NCBI GenBank assembly: GCA_002790175.1
Contig: PFUQ01000210.1
Location: 7,777-14,072 of the forward strand
Direction: 5' to 3'
Length of the DNA stretch: 6,296 nucleotides
From: Flavobacteriales bacterium CG_4_9_14_3_um_filter_32_8
Lineage (GTDB): Bacteria > Bacteroidota > Bacteroidia > Flavobacteriales_E > Vicingaceae
The translations under genes and the position numbers were made by a program. Shown piece after piece: positions 5,705 through 6,296 of this stretch. Each line of letters starts with the position of its first letter. The first letter of the stretch is position 1. Below the pieces are notes generated by a model. It saw only the letters and a program-made list of their open reading frames with translations. It was not told the DNA's origin and did not search any database.

Positions 5705-6296
5705 ATGACAGCAACAGAACAAGGCTCAGTAGAAATTTTAATCGATGACAAAGGTATTGCCACGATTGAATTTTTTCATCCTTTAAGCAATTCGCTACCA
5801 AGTAAACTTTTAACAAAACTTGCTAAAACAATTACTGAAGCAGGAAAAAATCCAGCTATTAAAGTAATTGTATTGAAATCGGAAGGTGAAAAAGCGTTTT
5901 GTGCCGGAGCAAGTTTTGATGAGTTAATTGCTATTAAAGATTTAGCAACAGGAACAACTTTCTTCTCTGGTTTTGCCCACGTAATTAATGCTGCACGAAA
6001 ATGCCCTCAATTTATTATTGGAAGAGTACAAGGAAAAGCGGTTGGTGGTGGTGTAGGTTTAGCTAGTGCAGTTGATTATTGTTTGGCTACAAAAGCTGCA
6101 TCAATTAAATTAAGTGAATTGGCTGTAGGAATCGGCCCTTTTGTGGTTGGTCCAGCTGTAGAACGTAAAATAGGAAAATCCGCCATGAGCATGTTAACCA
6201 TTAATGCCACCGAATGGTATTCTGCCGAGTGGGCACAGGAAAAATCATTGTATGCCGAAGTTTTTGATACAGTTGAAGAACTAGACAAAGCCATTG
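5705..6296 (+). CDS. Enoyl-CoA hydratase/isomerase (crotonase) family protein, 3' end beyond the window
   Basis: An open frame from ATG at 5705 runs to the window edge without a stop: 197 codons of a family usually about 255-265 residues long. It begins M-T-A-T-E-Q-G-S-V-E. Crotonase motifs are clear: A-F-C-A-G-A-S-F-D-E-L (64-74) and Q-G-K-A-V-G-G-G-V-G-L (109-119), which form the oxyanion hole binding the CoA thioester carbonyl. Aligned by eye to rat enoyl-CoA hydratase, the second acid (Glu164) is kept as E138 in L-S-E-L, while the first (Glu144) is replaced by G118. One-acid members are often isomerases, so a PaaG-like ring or double-bond isomerase step is plausible; a hydratase or another reaction cannot be excluded. 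Its place after paaZ and the VOC gene supports a role in phenylacetyl-CoA breakdown. The leader carries the two heptamer repeats and no Shine-Dalgarno. The family is certain; the exact paa gene name is not, so no symbol is given. Confidence 0.93.
   Translation, partial: MTATEQGSVEILIDDKGIATIEFFHPLSNSLPSKLLTKLAKTITEAGKNPAIKVIVLKSEGEKAFCAGASFDELIAIKDLATGTTFFSGFAHVINAARKCPQFIIGRVQGKAVGGGVGLASAVDYCLATKAASIKLSELAVGIGPFVVGPAVERKIGKSAMSMLTINATEWYSAEWAQEKSLYAEVFDTVEELDKAI

Noticed and set aside
6076..6294. Minus-strand open frame of 72 codons at the right edge
   Set aside because: It lies antisense to the clear crotonase coding frame and carries no recognisable motif.

Overview
This is an AT-rich stretch of chromosome that looks like a member of the Bacteroidota, probably Flavobacteriia. 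Four things point that way. Start codons lack clear Shine-Dalgarno sequences and sit in A/T-rich leaders. A candidate promoter upstream of paaZ fits the Bacteroidota TTG-N20-TAnnTTTG pattern. A small outer-membrane barrel protein ends in phenylalanine. A heptanucleotide tandem repeat of a kind I recall from flavobacterial intergenic DNA is present. I cannot name a genus.

Layout. A small secreted beta-barrel protein is on the minus strand (21-527). It diverges across a 111-bp gap from a plus-strand pair: a 504-residue helical-repeat protein of unknown function (639-2153) and, 21 bp later, the membrane diadenylate cyclase CdaA/DacA (2175-2963), which makes c-di-AMP. After a 69-bp gap holding a candidate promoter with a perfect palindrome inside its spacer, a second block starts on the same strand. 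It contains paaZ (3033-5105), a small VOC/glyoxalase-fold protein (5194-5580), and the 5' two thirds or so of an enoyl-CoA hydratase/isomerase (5705 to the window edge). The gap before the last gene is largely a heptamer repeat array.

Function. The second block is probably the start of a phenylacetate (paa) degradation cluster. PaaZ hydrolyses the oxepin-CoA ring and oxidises the resulting aldehyde. The crotonase-fold protein would act on a CoA intermediate of the same route, and it keeps only one of the two classical hydratase glutamates, so isomerase chemistry is plausible. The VOC protein has no assigned step. The c-di-AMP gene and its helical partner look like a separate transcription unit.

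I see no mobile element, CRISPR array, tRNA or rRNA. The genes are mostly ordinary. The points worth a second look are the promoter palindrome before paaZ, the heptamer array with its ATGA-overlapping micro-ORF, the unusual gene upstream of dacA, and the DGG form of the cyclase DGA motif. I do not see a clear undescribed multi-gene system.
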